DNA of 64,000 bases from Bacillus methanolicus MGA3 (GCF_000724485.1 NZ_CP007739.1:3256001-3320000), one strand, 5' to 3'; positions 33,520-44,061 are shown, numbered from the stretch's first letter. Translations and numbers: made by a program. Notes: a model not told the origin generated them from the letters alone.

Positions 33520-34412
33520 ACGCTCTTTCCACCTCCAACACTTACCTGCATCAATGATTTTTGTGTAAATATAAAAAACAGTAAGACAGGCAACATGTAA
33601 AACAGTGATACAGCACTTAATAATCCATAATTAACTAAATTTGGATCACTGATTAATCTTTGGAGATAAGAGGACAAAGTGACATTTTCATCACTTAAAA
33701 TAAACGTATATAATAATAAAAATTCAGACCAGCCAGATAAAAATGAGAAGATACTAATAGCTGCAATTCCAGGCTTAATCAAAGGAAGAACAATGGTAAA
33801 CCAGACCTTCAAACGATTGCATCCGTCAATGAGTCCAGCCCACTCGACATCCCATGACACATCATCAAAAAAACCTTTTACAATCCAAGCTGTCATAGGA
33901 ATTTGCAGGGCAGTTTTTACCAAAACAACCCCCCAAAGGGAATCAAACAATCCCATAAAATTCAATATATAATACACCGCAATAAGCAAAGCGACACTAG
34001 GAAAAGCATGTAATAGCAACGTAGTCTTCATTAATGCCTGACGTCCCGGAAATTCGATCCGTGCTAAAACATATCCAGCCATGACGCCGATGATGACTTC
34101 CAAGATGGTAAGGGTGCTAGAAAAAATGAAGGAATTCCAAGTTGCCGTCCATATACTTGGAAGCGTTCCTCCTCCATGCTCTACGTTCATCCATAAAAAC
34201 TTCCAGTTTTCTAATGTAAAATGAACAGGGATAAAACCGTATTTCATTTGTTTAGAAAAAGAGCTTAACAAAAGCCACAAATACATCAAAATGATCGGCA
34301 GTGTGGTCAAGCCTAGAACTCCATATGCAATGATGTAAGGAATGCGCTTTTTCCATTTGGAAACATATGTAATCACAGACGCTGTTTCGGGTCTATAACT
34401 TGTTACTTCCAT
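33516..34412 (-). CDS. Carbohydrate ABC permease (MalG/UgpE type)
   Basis: A 298-residue, six-helix permease of the CUT1 family. The EAA loop for ATPase contact reads EWAGLIDGCNRLKVWFTIVL with LPLIKPGI following, and the N-terminal helix is preceded by a positively charged cytoplasmic tail. Partner of the permease upstream (16 bp away). AAGGGAG precedes the ATG. Confidence 0.92.
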   Translation of the reverse strand: MEVTSYRPETASVITYVSKWKKRIPYIIAYGVLGLTTLPIILMYLWLLLSSFSKQMKYGFIPVHFTLENWKFLWMNVEHGGGTLPSIWTATWNSFIFSSTLTILEVIIGVMAGYVLARIEFPGRQALMKTTLLLHAFPSVALLIAVYYILNFMGLFDSLWGVVLVKTALQIPMTAWIVKGFFDDVSWDVEWAGLIDGCNRLKVWFTIVLPLIKPGIAAISIFSFLSGWSEFLLLYTFILSDENVTLSSYLQRLISDPNLVNYGLLSAVSLFYMLPVLLFFIFTQKSLMQVSVGGGKSV

Positions 34413-34428
34413 TTCAACAGCTCCCTTC

Positions 34429-35325
34429 TTACTCGATTCTTGAAGAACCCATCATTTTTTTCATACCAAACATTTTCCACATGATTAACGAAAAGATCAA
34501 TGCGATCAAAACAAGTATAAGAGAAATAGCCGAACCATACCCATATTCAAAGTTTTGGAAGGCTTTATGATAGGAATATAAAGCTAACACTTCACTTCCA
34601 AATAAAGGTCCGCCATCTGTCAACAAGAGAATATATTCATAGGATGTGAATAAAGACAAAAACTGCCATATTGTCACAAACATTAACGGCCAGCGAACTG
34701 CCGGGATAATAATATCTTTAATGATCGACCATTGGGAAGCTCCATCTACGTTTGCGGCGTGGAACAAATTCTTCGGTATGGACTTTATAGCAGATGAAAA
34801 GATAATCATCCCAAATGAAACACCTATCAATCCATTCGCTAAAATGACAGCTGTCATTGGATGGGCTGACAACCATTTAACAGGCGGCATATGAAAAAGA
34901 TCTCTCAAACTATTCAATACACCATATTCACTCGGATCAAAAAACCACAGCCAAAGAAGTGTATAGACAACTGGCGGGGAAATTCGCGGCAGCATCCATA
35001 TCGCCCGAAAAACAAGACTGACGGATTCCTTTTGAATAAAATAAGTTGTCAGAATGCCTAAAGCCAAGCCAAAAAACACATTAATTAGCAATGTGAAACC
35101 GACATATAAGATTGTGTTTTTAACTATTAACAAGATATTCGGATCGGTCACAAGCTTTTGAAAGTTCTCCAATCCGTTAAAATCCCATCTCATGGCAGAA
35201 TTCATATTGGTAAATGCCATTATGGCTATCAATACAACAGGGAGAAAAAAGAAAAGGGAGATAAGAATGATGAACGGTCCAAGCATAATGGCAGGCAACT
35301 TCCACCTTTTTAAGACAGATAGCAC
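34429..35325 (-). CDS. Carbohydrate ABC permease (MalF/UgpA type)
   Basis: About 298 residues, six helices, CUT1 family; the EAA loop reads HAANVDGASQWSIIKDIIIP. I place the start at a GTG (35325), because AAAGGAGG lies 8 nt upstream; a TTG at 35382 would put a hairpin inside the coding region and has no ribosome site. The first helix is LPAIMLGPFIILISLFFFLP. Forms the channel with the next permease. Confidence 0.92.
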   Translation of the reverse strand: MLSVLKRWKLPAIMLGPFIILISLFFFLPVVLIAIMAFTNMNSAMRWDFNGLENFQKLVTDPNILLIVKNTILYVGFTLLINVFFGLALGILTTYFIQKESVSLVFRAIWMLPRISPPVVYTLLWLWFFDPSEYGVLNSLRDLFHMPPVKWLSAHPMTAVILANGLIGVSFGMIIFSSAIKSIPKNLFHAANVDGASQWSIIKDIIIPAVRWPLMFVTIWQFLSLFTSYEYILLLTDGGPLFGSEVLALYSYHKAFQNFEYGYGSAISLILVLIALIFSLIMWKMFGMKKMMGSSRIE

Positions 35326-35350
35326 TTTTCCGGCCTCCTTTAAAGATGGA

Positions 35351-35374
35351 TACCTGGCAGTAATGCGCCAGGTA
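35351..35374 (-). other. Intercistronic hairpin after the solute-binding gene
   Basis: TACCTGGC (35351-35358) pairs with GCCAGGTA (35367-35374). Placed between the binding-protein stop and the first permease, it probably stabilises the upstream mRNA so that the binding protein is made in excess, as in other CUT1 operons. Confidence 0.6.
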
Positions 35375-35385
35375 CCGTCCAATTT

Positions 35386-36774
35386 TTAGTCTACTATTTT
35401 TAATTTATCGCCAAGATCGCTCTTCAACTGTACTTCTAAATCATTTAACGCTTTTTCAGGTGTTTTCTTTCCAAGTTCCACTGCTTGAATTGCATTAAAG
35501 ACTGCTTTTGAATAGGTAGGGAATCCTTCATGGTTCGGAAGGAATGTCGTATATTCCGTCATGTATGTTACATTTGCCAATGTTGCATGTGCTTTAAAGT
35601 TCAAGTGATCTGCAGCGCTTTTTGTAACAGGAAGATGGAATGTTTTTACGTCATGCTCCACTTGCAGTGCAGGATCAGCTACAAGCTCCAACAAACGTTT
35701 CACTAATTTAGGATGTTCGGTTTGTGATGAAACAGTATATACGAACGGGTGAGAAAGAGTAAGCGGTTTTCCGCCTTTTTCTGCAGCAGGAATTAACATC
35801 ATGCCAAGGTGCTCATTGACCCATTTTTCATCAACTTTACCGAGTTTTTCATGGAAATTGTCTTGACTCCAGTTAAATACGTTCCAAATACCGCCGTAGT
35901 AGAACAACGTCTTACCGTTTACTACTGCCTTATGGATATTGCTCCATTCCATTTGAGTAAGATTGTCCGGAATTAATTTTTTCTGTGCAATTTCATAGTA
36001 ATAATCTAATTGTTTTTTAACTGCTTTTTTATCTAGTACAATTTTATTTTCTTTAGGATCATATAATTTTCCACCAAAATCGTAAACCATTACATGAAAA
36101 TCAGGACCATCTACTGGACGGTGAATAATGCCATATTGCGTTAATCCTTTTGTTTTTGCTTCTTCAGCTAATTTCGTCATATCGTCTAGTGTAAACTCAC
36201 CATTCTTTACTTTTTCAGGAAGATCATTAATTTGCTTTTCGCTCCAACCAAGCTTTTTCAAGATATCTTTATTGTAGAAAACAGGACGTGCTTCAGTATC
36301 TTGCAGAGCACCCCAAATATGATCTTTATATGTTACAGAATCCCATAGAATCGGAAATACGTGTGAATATTCCTTAGATTTTTTTAAATCATCTAAAGGA
36401 AGTATGTAATTTCCATCCGATAACCAACCAATATTTTCATGTCCTGTTGCATAAATATCAGGCTCTTTTTTTGCCTTGAAAGCCAACATAAATTGTTTGG
36501 CATATTCTTCCCAACTGCCTTCAAATACTTTTGTTTTAACTTTTACTCGAATATCTTTTCCTTGTTTCTTTAATTCTTCATTTAGTTTTTCAGCGGCTTT
36601 TTCCAGATTTTCAACCCGAGTTGTTTCTGGCGCAGCTGTTTGAGCTTCAATCGTTACGACTTTAGAATTATTATTTGATTCACTTCCAGCCGACTGACTG
36701 TTCTGTTTACAACCAGAAAGAATTCCCATTGCGAGAACCAATGTAGACAAGACACATGCTGTAATTTTTTTCAT
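35386..36774 (-). CDS. Extracellular solute-binding lipoprotein (carbohydrate ABC importer)
   Basis: A 462-residue family-1 binding protein with lipobox LSGC (Cys 22), so anchored outside the membrane. Body features KEPDIYATGHENIGWLSDG and YYGGIWNVFNWSQ fit the sugar-binding cluster B fold. First gene of a complete importer with two permeases and an ATPase; GGGGTGAGG precedes the ATG. The sugar is unknown. No sugar hydrolase or LacI regulator is next to it. Confidence 0.93.
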   Translation of the reverse strand: MKKITACVLSTLVLAMGILSGCKQNSQSAGSESNNNSKVVTIEAQTAAPETTRVENLEKAAEKLNEELKKQGKDIRVKVKTKVFEGSWEEYAKQFMLAFKAKKEPDIYATGHENIGWLSDGNYILPLDDLKKSKEYSHVFPILWDSVTYKDHIWGALQDTEARPVFYNKDILKKLGWSEKQINDLPEKVKNGEFTLDDMTKLAEEAKTKGLTQYGIIHRPVDGPDFHVMVYDFGGKLYDPKENKIVLDKKAVKKQLDYYYEIAQKKLIPDNLTQMEWSNIHKAVVNGKTLFYYGGIWNVFNWSQDNFHEKLGKVDEKWVNEHLGMMLIPAAEKGGKPLTLSHPFVYTVSSQTEHPKLVKRLLELVADPALQVEHDVKTFHLPVTKSAADHLNFKAHATLANVTYMTEYTTFLPNHEGFPTYSKAVFNAIQAVELGKKTPEKALNDLEVQLKSDLGDKLKIVD

Positions 36775-37376
36775 CTATCCTCACCCCGTTTTATTAATAA
36801 TTGTAAATTTCCAAGATGTAGAATGGATGAAATTATATCCTTATGGGGCAGTTCCCACACACCATAAATTTCCCATTTTTCCTCACCTCTATTTGTTTTA
36901 TTATTTGGGAGATTCCTAGATTAAGAGGAGGAATGAAAAAAAACCTATTATCTTTATATGACCATTCCCGCATTTCAAAAAAAAATCATCATATTAGGCT
37001 TGGTCTAAAACATAGGTTATGTGGAAACCTTTATTCATTAAACTTACTTACCCAAAAGATATGATATTAAACATTTTTTATGGGATTGAATATGATTTTA
37101 TATCGTTTTCAATCTATTTCCTCGTTTATAAAATCTGATATGATTCTTAGAAATGCCATTTGTTTCGGGGGTAAATTGGCAATCCTTTTTTGCAGTTTTA
37201 ATTCTGATAAATAGTGGTAAAGCAAAGGATTTAAGTAATCATCGAGATTATAATGGAGCAAACAGCTTATAAAAATTTTAATCTCATTAAATAAAATAAG
37301 GCGGATTCAAAAAATCCGCCTAATATCTCCGCCTTATTTAGTGTAAAAAACCTAAACACTATATTTTATGAATCTA
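36775..37376. other. 600-bp gap upstream of the sugar ABC operon
   Basis: A/T-rich leader and promoter region of the sugar importer, with no recognised gene. TGAAAACGATATAA on the minus strand near 37100-37113 is close to a CcpA cre site but lacks the conserved C. At the right end, AGGCGGATT (37299-37307) and AATCCGCCT (37313-37321) form the terminator of the OsmC gene. Confidence 0.5.
37299..37321 (-). terminator. Terminator of the second OsmC gene
   Basis: AGGCGGATT / AATCCGCCT stem; on the minus strand followed by TATTTTATTT. Confidence 0.8.
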
Positions 37377-37829
37377 CTATATTTTATACCATTTCGATTC
37401 GATCTTAACACCTGCGTCTTTAATTAAATTATAAACAGGGCATCTTTTTTCTACTTCTTCTTTTAATTCCTCTATTCGAGAATCAGATTCATCGGTTTTA
37501 AAAATAACCTCAAAATTCACATTTTGAAAATGCGGCGAAACTCCTTCCACTCCCATTAATCCTCGCAAATCTAGTGTTCCATCATTTTTAAACTCTACGC
37601 CTTGATAAGAAAAATTCTTTTCTTTAGCTATAAACGCAATCATTACAGAAGTACAGCTGGACAATGCACCTAATACATATTCAACAGGATTTGGCCCTTC
37701 ATCAGTCCCTCCTAAACTTCTCGGTTCATCAACTATGAATGGAGAAAAATTTCTTATCGAAATGGAAGTTTTTAAGCCGCCTTCCCACTTTCCACTTGAT
37801 TTTACCTTTATCAATTTTTCTGCTGCCAT
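37377..37829 (-). CDS. OsmC family peroxiredoxin-like protein
   Basis: A 150-residue OsmC-fold protein, paralogue of the gene at 16892-17332. Conserved cysteines are in LSSCTSVMIAFIAKE and KRCPVYNLIKDAG, and the segment GPNPVEYVLGAL is the usual helix start. Predicted to detoxify organic hydroperoxides or related adducts. GGTGG precedes its ATG. Single gene with its own terminator. Confidence 0.9.
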   Translation of the reverse strand: MAAEKLIKVKSSGKWEGGLKTSISIRNFSPFIVDEPRSLGGTDEGPNPVEYVLGALSSCTSVMIAFIAKEKNFSYQGVEFKNDGTLDLRGLMGVEGVSPHFQNVNFEVIFKTDESDSRIEELKEEVEKRCPVYNLIKDAGVKIESKWYKI

Positions 37830-38088
37830 CTAATCCACCTCAAATTCCAAGTTAATTGATAGGTTTTATTATAAAATAATAATACGAAATTGTACATCTA
37901 TTTATTATTTTCTGATATTTTAAAATTATGGAAAACGAAACATAATATTGCAGAAATTTTATAAAATTTTGGTAAATAAGTATTATAAAGGTGGATGGCA
38001 GCAATATTATACCAATTAATGATGACAATCCCCTGTGCCAACAACAATGCTGCGATAATTCAACTGGCTTAATTAAGATGATACCTAT

Positions 38089-39555
38089 TCAATGTTTTAT
38101 TCGTATCTTCTCTTTACTAAGAATATAACCCCATCTATTAGAAGTAACGATGTTTAAAAGATTCGAAGTGACCAATCGTTTCGTAAAAAATCTTTTCTTC
38201 ACTAAAAGCAAGGCCCTATCATTTTTTAAAAAAGCATGAAAATCTCCGCTTTTCACTTTCAAATCGTTCACTAATTCTGCCGTTAGAACAGCACTTTGAG
38301 CCCATACCGCCTTATGTCTTGTTGGATGGTACTTATATAAGCTATATCCTCTTACTCCATCCAGAGCTTTTGTTTTTTCAATCAAACTTAATTGATCATT
38401 AGGAATTGGGTTGTTTACATAGGTTTGAATTTCTCCTTCATAATAATGAGCTGCAAAAAGAATGGAAGCTAAAAGGACAGTTCTTATCAAAAATCTTTCC
38501 TTCATCAAAATTTTACTAGCCAGAATCCCTATAATAATCGATAAAGGAGGATAAATAGGTAAAATATACCATATTATTTTCGTTTTAGCAAAAGTATACA
38601 ATATGAAAGGAACGATTACCCATAAACAAAGGCCTATTATATAAGACTGATTTTCAGAATTGGACTTATCAAACAAAACATTGTTTTGAAAGTTATAGAC
38701 TAAAATCATTCCCAATAAGATAGCGAGCCACAAAAAGTAAAAACGGCATAATACTATTCCATAGTAAGACTCATCTCCTACGTGGCCTTCTATTGGAACA
38801 GTTGATCTATGCAGCAAGTCATACTCAAACATATTTTTAAAAAAGGCAAAGCCGTCATATTGATATCTTATGACCGCCCAAATAAGAATCGGTGCCATCA
38901 TGCACAAACATAAAGAAATCCATTTTTTATAAGATAATTTTCTTCCTGTAAATAGGAGATACAATCCCATAATGACAGCTATATTCCCTGCATGCCAACT
39001 TTTTGTTAAAAAGGCCAAAGAAAAGGCAAATCCCGAAACATATAACCATTTATCATTTTTGACAGAAAGCAGCAGAGATAAGATGGCTGCTGTAAATAAG
39101 AAAACAAAAAGGGAATCAGCATCACCGGTTCTTGCACTGTGATTGATTAAAAATTGTGTGCTTGTCGACAATGTTAACATCGATAATAGAGAAGCCAAAT
39201 TTCCAAAATTCTTTTTTACAAAAATAGCCACTATTATAATCGTTAACATGGCACAAATGCCTGAGATTAATCGCAATCCTAATGCATTGAATCCCACCAA
39301 TTTATAACCGGCCATAATTGCCCAATAACTAAGCGGGGGTTTTAAATTCCAATAATCCGCCTTATATCTATAAGTATTAACTATAAAATTGCCTTGTCTT
39401 AACATCTCATAGGCATTTACCCCGTGTCTCGCCTCATCCCAACTATAAATTGGAAATTTACCTAAATGATAAAAAATATTATAAAAAGCAATAGATAGCA
39501 ATAGAAACGCGAGAAAAAAATAAATAAAATTAATTTTTCGATTTGACCAGTACAT
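38089..39555 (-). CDS. GT39/ArnT-type glycosyltransferase
   Basis: A 488-residue polytopic membrane protein of the dolichyl-phosphate-mannose/ArnT fold (GT39 clan). The acidic first-loop motif YSWDEARHGVNAYEML contains the catalytic-type Asp-Glu pair; LKPPLSYWAIMAG and ARTGDADSLFVF follow, and 10-12 helices are evident. Such enzymes move a sugar from a polyprenyl phosphate to a protein or glycan outside the membrane. I start it at the ATG at 39555, 8 nt after AAGGAG. Single gene; acceptor unknown. Confidence 0.88.
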   Translation of the reverse strand: MYWSNRKINFIYFFLAFLLLSIAFYNIFYHLGKFPIYSWDEARHGVNAYEMLRQGNFIVNTYRYKADYWNLKPPLSYWAIMAGYKLVGFNALGLRLISGICAMLTIIIVAIFVKKNFGNLASLLSMLTLSTSTQFLINHSARTGDADSLFVFLFTAAILSLLLSVKNDKWLYVSGFAFSLAFLTKSWHAGNIAVIMGLYLLFTGRKLSYKKWISLCLCMMAPILIWAVIRYQYDGFAFFKNMFEYDLLHRSTVPIEGHVGDESYYGIVLCRFYFLWLAILLGMILVYNFQNNVLFDKSNSENQSYIIGLCLWVIVPFILYTFAKTKIIWYILPIYPPLSIIIGILASKILMKERFLIRTVLLASILFAAHYYEGEIQTYVNNPIPNDQLSLIEKTKALDGVRGYSLYKYHPTRHKAVWAQSAVLTAELVNDLKVKSGDFHAFLKNDRALLLVKKRFFTKRLVTSNLLNIVTSNRWGYILSKEKIRIKH

Positions 39556-40127
39556 TAGCAAATCTCCTTGTTATCACAAATTTACATAAAAACAAACTTT
39601 TGACACGATCGCTCAAAACTTCTTTTTGCAAGTATACGCTAAAAATGCTTTAAAAAAAGGAAAAAGCCCCGTTACAAAAAAATGAAAACAAGGCTATAGT
39701 TATGCGATATCAATAATATTTCATCATTCCCGTATATGAATTTAGCATATAGTATTTAAATAACATATAAACTTTTAACAGAACATAACCTTATTGAGAG
39801 TATAACCAACTGATATAAAATCCCTAAAAATAACAGTTTAAAATTCCCAAAATTAATAGAGCCATGTTGCTTCTCCAATGATAGATTGCTAGTTAACCAA
39901 AATCATATTCAAAAGGAGGAGCTCAACTAATTGTTCATTATAGAAATTTTTATGATATACGTCAAAGAAAAAGCTAAGAACACTTTTTCTCTAAACAAAA
40001 CAGGAATTCTTGTATAATAAATCGAATAAAGGAAATTAAACCATAACAAGGTTGGTAGTTTTAAGCTCATGCACGTTTTCCGATTGCTTTTACAACTAAT
40101 CATTTAGGAAAGAAGGGCTACCCATTT
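39556..40127. other. 570-bp gap
   Basis: A/T-rich divergent gap. A TATAAT box at 40013-40018 could be the -10 of the membrane protein gene to the right, with no good -35. A 28-codon frame at 39931-40017, led by AAAGGAGG, is too short to judge. Nothing else recognised. Confidence 0.35.
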
Positions 40128-40715
40128 ATGAAAAGGATATTAATAAAATTGGGATATCAAGAAGGGGAACGATTACAGTTTTTAAGTAAAAGAGTTTGTG
40201 GACTTTGGCTGATTTGGGTTGCGTTAGTCATTTTAATAGGAACCCTTTTTGGTGGAGAGCAAAAAATAAACATGACTATATTTGATATTGGTTATATTAC
40301 TGGTTTTTTCTTCATTTTCGTAAATAAAAGCTTGTATAAAAAATTGTCATTTGGTTCTCCGTCTATGTTTCAAAGAAAAATAACCACTATTTCATTAATT
40401 CTAATGTTTGTTTTACTCATCTTATTTGGAGGTCCTCATTTTCAAAATCATGATTATAGATTGATATGGCTTGGTGCTTTTTTAGCAATTGGAATTCATT
40501 TTATCCCTTTCTATTTTGTTCACGGAATATTAATGATACCACTCGCATTACTTTTAACCATTAACGCATTTGTAGGCATATATAACCCTAATATTGACTT
40601 TAAATACATTGCTTATATTGATATAGCTGTTAAAGTGTTTTTTGGAATAATTCTTCTATTTTCAAGAAAGCCTAAAGATATTGAATTAACTGATGGTATT
40701 AAGACGAGTATTTAA
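40128..40715 (+). CDS. Polytopic membrane protein of unknown function
   Basis: A 195-residue protein with about six hydrophobic helices (first LWLIWVALVILIGTLFGG, last IAVKVFFGIILLFSRK) and a short charged tail. No recognised enzymatic motif; it may belong to one of the small Firmicutes membrane DUF families. AAGAAGGG precedes its ATG at 40128. Isolated: the nearest genes are a GT39 enzyme on the other strand and an O-antigen-ligase-like gene 270 bp downstream. Confidence 0.75.
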   Translation: MKRILIKLGYQEGERLQFLSKRVCGLWLIWVALVILIGTLFGGEQKINMTIFDIGYITGFFFIFVNKSLYKKLSFGSPSMFQRKITTISLILMFVLLILFGGPHFQNHDYRLIWLGAFLAIGIHFIPFYFVHGILMIPLALLLTINAFVGIYNPNIDFKYIAYIDIAVKVFFGIILLFSRKPKDIELTDGIKTSI

Positions 40716-40987
40716 TACTTTCTCGTACTGCGTGTCAATAACCTCAGCATCCTTGCACGCCTCTTTAATTAACTAAACTTTACATCCGGTTTACTTTTTC
40801 TAAACAAAATCAAGAAAAAATTGTGTTATTTTTAATTTATTGTTTATTATTGATTTGCATCGTCCTTCTAGTCTTTACACCAATAGTTCATGAAAACTTT
40901 ATCCTTTGAAGCTAATTTAAATTGTCTTTCGCAAGTAGTTAATTCTGAATCTTAAAAAGATCAAGTCATTTTTATAAGGAGTATTTT

Positions 40988-42241
40988 ATGAGTATATTTT
41001 TTCAGTCATTTAGAAAATTTTCATCATTTGAATTAAAAATACTGCTATGTTTCCTCTTGCCGCCACTTGGTATTTTTCTGTTATTAATTACCGGTCTACA
41101 TACCATCAGTAAACAATGGAAGGAAAATAAGCGTTTCGTTTTTTCCTTGAGCTCCTTTTTTTTCCTATGCCTTTTTATCTCGACCATTGGAGCTGCTATT
41201 TCAATGAACGAAATATCTTATTTAAGTATTAGTGTGATGATTCTAGGATACTGGGGTCTATATTTAAAAATATTGGAGACTGAAAAGAATCAATTATTTC
41301 AGCATTTTCGATTGATTATGATTTTTGGGGGCGTATACTGCTGTGTGATAGGGTGGATTTCAAAATGGTATACCTTTCCCCCAGCCATCGGCTATTTAAC
41401 GGGCACTGTGCTCTTCGGCCAAAGTGATCTTAAAGATTATAACCGCTTTATTGGCTGTGGATACAATCCAAACTTTACGGTATACATACTTTTAATTGCC
41501 ATTTCCTTTATTTTGGCTTACCTGCTTGCAAGTTTACGGAACAATCGATTCGTCAGTTTAGTGTGGCATCTTCCTATAATACTCCTGCTAAGCTATGGTG
41601 TTGTTCAAACCGGATCAAGGGCAGGGTTTGCGTCGATGATTTTGATCTTTCTTATATTTATCTTGCGATTAAACCGTACTATCTTCATTATGAGTACTAT
41701 CTTTAGCCTGTCGCTATCTAAATGGCTGCTGCATTTAATGCCTAGAAACGAGTCGGTAATTCAATCAATCCAAGTTAGGCATGACATCTGGAAAAGCGGC
41801 TATAAAATATGGCAGGATCATGCCTTCTTTGGTGTAACGCCAATCGGCTTTGGTAAAGAATATTTAAAGCATTACAATGAATTCATACCACATGCCCATA
41901 ATATGTTAATTGGCATGTTTGCGGAGTATGGAGCACTAGGAGGATTGGCCTTATTATTTTTAATCTGTCTAAATATTGTAAAGTATATCCATTTATTCTT
42001 TCCAAAACGAAATAAAAAATGTTTATTAGACAGCTTTTTGCTCGGCTTACCCATTATCATTCTTACGGGAGTCTTTGACGAGCCCCTATTTTCACCGCAA
42101 TTAGGTTTATTAACGGTTATATTGCTTGCTTGTTGGGATAGATATACTAAACGGATGCATTTTGCTATGGTATTTCCATCAATTTCAAGAATTAAATATT
42201 GGATTTATTTACATGTCAAGGCGCCAAAAAATCAAACGTAA
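40988..42241 (+). CDS. O-antigen ligase/polymerase-like (Wzy/WaaL) membrane protein
   Basis: A 417-residue, 10-12 helix protein of the Wzy_C superfamily. The large outside loop with the catalytic-type Arg-His pair is seen in IQVRHDIWKSGYKIWQDHAF, followed by PHAHNMLIGMFAEYGALG, the most conserved stretch of this family. Role: polymerising or ligating a polysaccharide outside the membrane. TAAGGAG precedes the ATG by about 8 nt. Genes for sugar synthesis are not nearby, so the glycan is unknown. Confidence 0.88.
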   Translation: MSIFFQSFRKFSSFELKILLCFLLPPLGIFLLLITGLHTISKQWKENKRFVFSLSSFFFLCLFISTIGAAISMNEISYLSISVMILGYWGLYLKILETEKNQLFQHFRLIMIFGGVYCCVIGWISKWYTFPPAIGYLTGTVLFGQSDLKDYNRFIGCGYNPNFTVYILLIAISFILAYLLASLRNNRFVSLVWHLPIILLLSYGVVQTGSRAGFASMILIFLIFILRLNRTIFIMSTIFSLSLSKWLLHLMPRNESVIQSIQVRHDIWKSGYKIWQDHAFFGVTPIGFGKEYLKHYNEFIPHAHNMLIGMFAEYGALGGLALLFLICLNIVKYIHLFFPKRNKKCLLDSFLLGLPIIILTGVFDEPLFSPQLGLLTVILLACWDRYTKRMHFAMVFPSISRIKYWIYLHVKAPKNQT

Positions 42242-42293
42242 TAACGCCGCAACTCAATCAGCAGATTCCTTTTTTATCTGAAAGATTATACTA

Positions 42294-42334
42294 AGAGAAT
42301 TTCAGGCCCTAATTAACGATACCTGAAATTCTCT
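42294..42334 (+). terminator. Terminator of the Wzy-like gene
   Basis: AGAGAATTTCAGG (42294-42306) and CCTGAAATTCTCT (42322-42334), perfect 13-bp arms, T-rich tail. Confidence 0.85.
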
Positions 42335-42349
42335 TTTCTTTTATAACCA

Positions 42350-42409
42350 AATACCTGTCACCCCTAAGGTTCAACACCATTTGACAAACTTTAGGCAGTG
42401 ACAGGTATT
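42350..42409 (-). repeat. Long nested hairpin with CCTGTCAC / GTGACAGG arms
   Basis: AATACCTGTCAC (42350-42361) pairs with GTGACAGGTATT (42398-42409), enclosing CCTAAGGTT/AACTTTAGG. It ends 3 bases before the stop of the MFS gene (minus strand) and can terminate it; its arms resemble the other intergenic palindromes of the window. Confidence 0.7.
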
Positions 42410-42412
42410 ACG

Positions 42413-43801
42413 CTACGATCTTTCTTTTAGAGTTTCTTTCACTGATTTTATATCGGACACATTTTTTTTGGCCATTAGAATATAGCATAGCGCTGATGGT
42501 ATAAGGAATATTTGCAGCAGCGATAAGGTCAAAATATAGCTAAAAGGTTCATGAAAGCGCATTGATATGATACGAAGCAAAACACCAACCCCTGCGTTTC
42601 CAATGGTTCTTCCTAAACTATTGGAAAGATTGGCAACACTAAAAGCTGTTCCTCTATGTTCCGGAAGATTAACGTCTGTTATCAAAGCCAGCCAATTTGG
42701 TGTGTTTGCAGATTGAGCGGCAGAAGCAAAAAACGATAAAACAAACAATAAAGCGATCCAAGGATTGGTGAATATTTGTTTAATCAAAGTGATTAAAATC
42801 AATAAAGGATTATGATTATTTGGCAAGTAAAGGTGATCCATTGGAATGTTAAACATCAGTATATAAAGGGGCATCGTCAGAAATACAAAGATTGCAGTTA
42901 AAAAAGCTCTCCCCTTATACGTTTTCATTTGCAATTTATCACCAAGATGGCCAAAATAAGCGGACGTCATCCCTCCAACTTGAAAAATAGCATAAAGGTA
43001 ACCTGAGGCAATCATCGATGTTTCCAAACTATATCCCTGCTGTTGAATCTTATAAATAAATAAGGTTGGAATCCAAATGAGACTTCCTGTTGAAATATTC
43101 ATAAAGAATGCCTGCAAAAATAGCCATACATTACTGCCTTTTAAAAGAATAGCTGGTAAATGCTTAGCTTCTATAATATAGCTGTATGATTGTCCACTTT
43201 TCATCAAGTTTTTTAACTCAGGATCTGATTGGCCTCTAGATGGTTCTTCTACAAAAAGATAAAGGATAATGAGAAAAAATCCGATAAAACTTACGATTTC
43301 AAAAGGCCATCTCCAACTTGTATCAGTTGCAGTTAAAGAAGCCATAACAGATCCCATAATACCACCCATGCCTTGTGCCATGCCCCAAAGACTTAAAACC
43401 AAACCACGTTTTTGATACGGAATACAATCCGTTAAGACACTGAACCCAATAGATGCAATGCAGCCTAGTCCCATTCCCGTTATTATTTGAAATAGTAAAA
43501 GTTGCATAAAGTTTTGGCTAATGGAGGTCAAGAATACAGATATAGCCCAAATAAGCGTTCCAATCATAATCAGTTTCTTGCGTCTAAATTTTCCTGAAAG
43601 ATATCCCCAATAAACGGAAGAAATAGCTGTAACTAAAATATTAATAGCTGAAACAATTCCCAATTTTGCTACTCCCACGTCTAAATCCTTTGCTATATAA
43701 GGAAATAGAGGCGGGAATAATCCTATGATTATATTATCGAAAGCAGCTAGTGCAATAAAAACGAATATCGTATATATTAATTTTGCTTTAGAACGTTTCA
43801 A
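42413..43801 (-). CDS. MFS transporter
   Basis: A 462-residue, 12-helix major-facilitator permease. The loop between helices 2 and 3 reads GYLSGKFRRKKLIMIG (MFS motif A form G-x-x-D/x-R-x-x-R-K-x), and the second half has the mirrored GHLGDKLQMKTYKGR. Substrate not identifiable; the family that includes oxalate/formate and sugar-phosphate-like permeases is possible. The start is a TTG at 43801 with AAAGGAG somewhat far (12 nt) upstream. Confidence 0.85.
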   Translation of the reverse strand: MKRSKAKLIYTIFVFIALAAFDNIIIGLFPPLFPYIAKDLDVGVAKLGIVSAINILVTAISSVYWGYLSGKFRRKKLIMIGTLIWAISVFLTSISQNFMQLLLFQIITGMGLGCIASIGFSVLTDCIPYQKRGLVLSLWGMAQGMGGIMGSVMASLTATDTSWRWPFEIVSFIGFFLIILYLFVEEPSRGQSDPELKNLMKSGQSYSYIIEAKHLPAILLKGSNVWLFLQAFFMNISTGSLIWIPTLFIYKIQQQGYSLETSMIASGYLYAIFQVGGMTSAYFGHLGDKLQMKTYKGRAFLTAIFVFLTMPLYILMFNIPMDHLYLPNNHNPLLILITLIKQIFTNPWIALLFVLSFFASAAQSANTPNWLALITDVNLPEHRGTAFSVANLSNSLGRTIGNAGVGVLLRIISMRFHEPFSYILTLSLLQIFLIPSALCYILMAKKNVSDIKSVKETLKERS

Positions 43802-44061
43802 TGATGATTAAAGCTCCTTTATCTATGTTTTTTTGCTGACGCTTCAAAATGTTTGTATTTAATATAGAATTATGGGATGATGAAAGAGTTAGATACGCTT
43901 TTTACTATAGATTTAAAACAAATGGAACGGCAGCGCAGCTCCGCCCCTTTTCCATATTTAAAAATAGCTAAATATTTTATCCATGTCGATTATTTAGTTT
44001 ATATACATCCATATTTATTTGTTATGATTATAATATACGTCTTTAAGAAAGGCATGGTAAA

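Noticed and set aside
36843..37064. 73-codon frame upstream of the sugar ABC operon
   Set aside because: No conserved pattern; GGAGG is only 2 nt from the internal ATG, and the region is A/T-rich leader.
37095..37115. CcpA cre site for the sugar importer
   Set aside because: TGAAAACGATATAA lacks the conserved C of the right half and lies over 300 bp from the gene.
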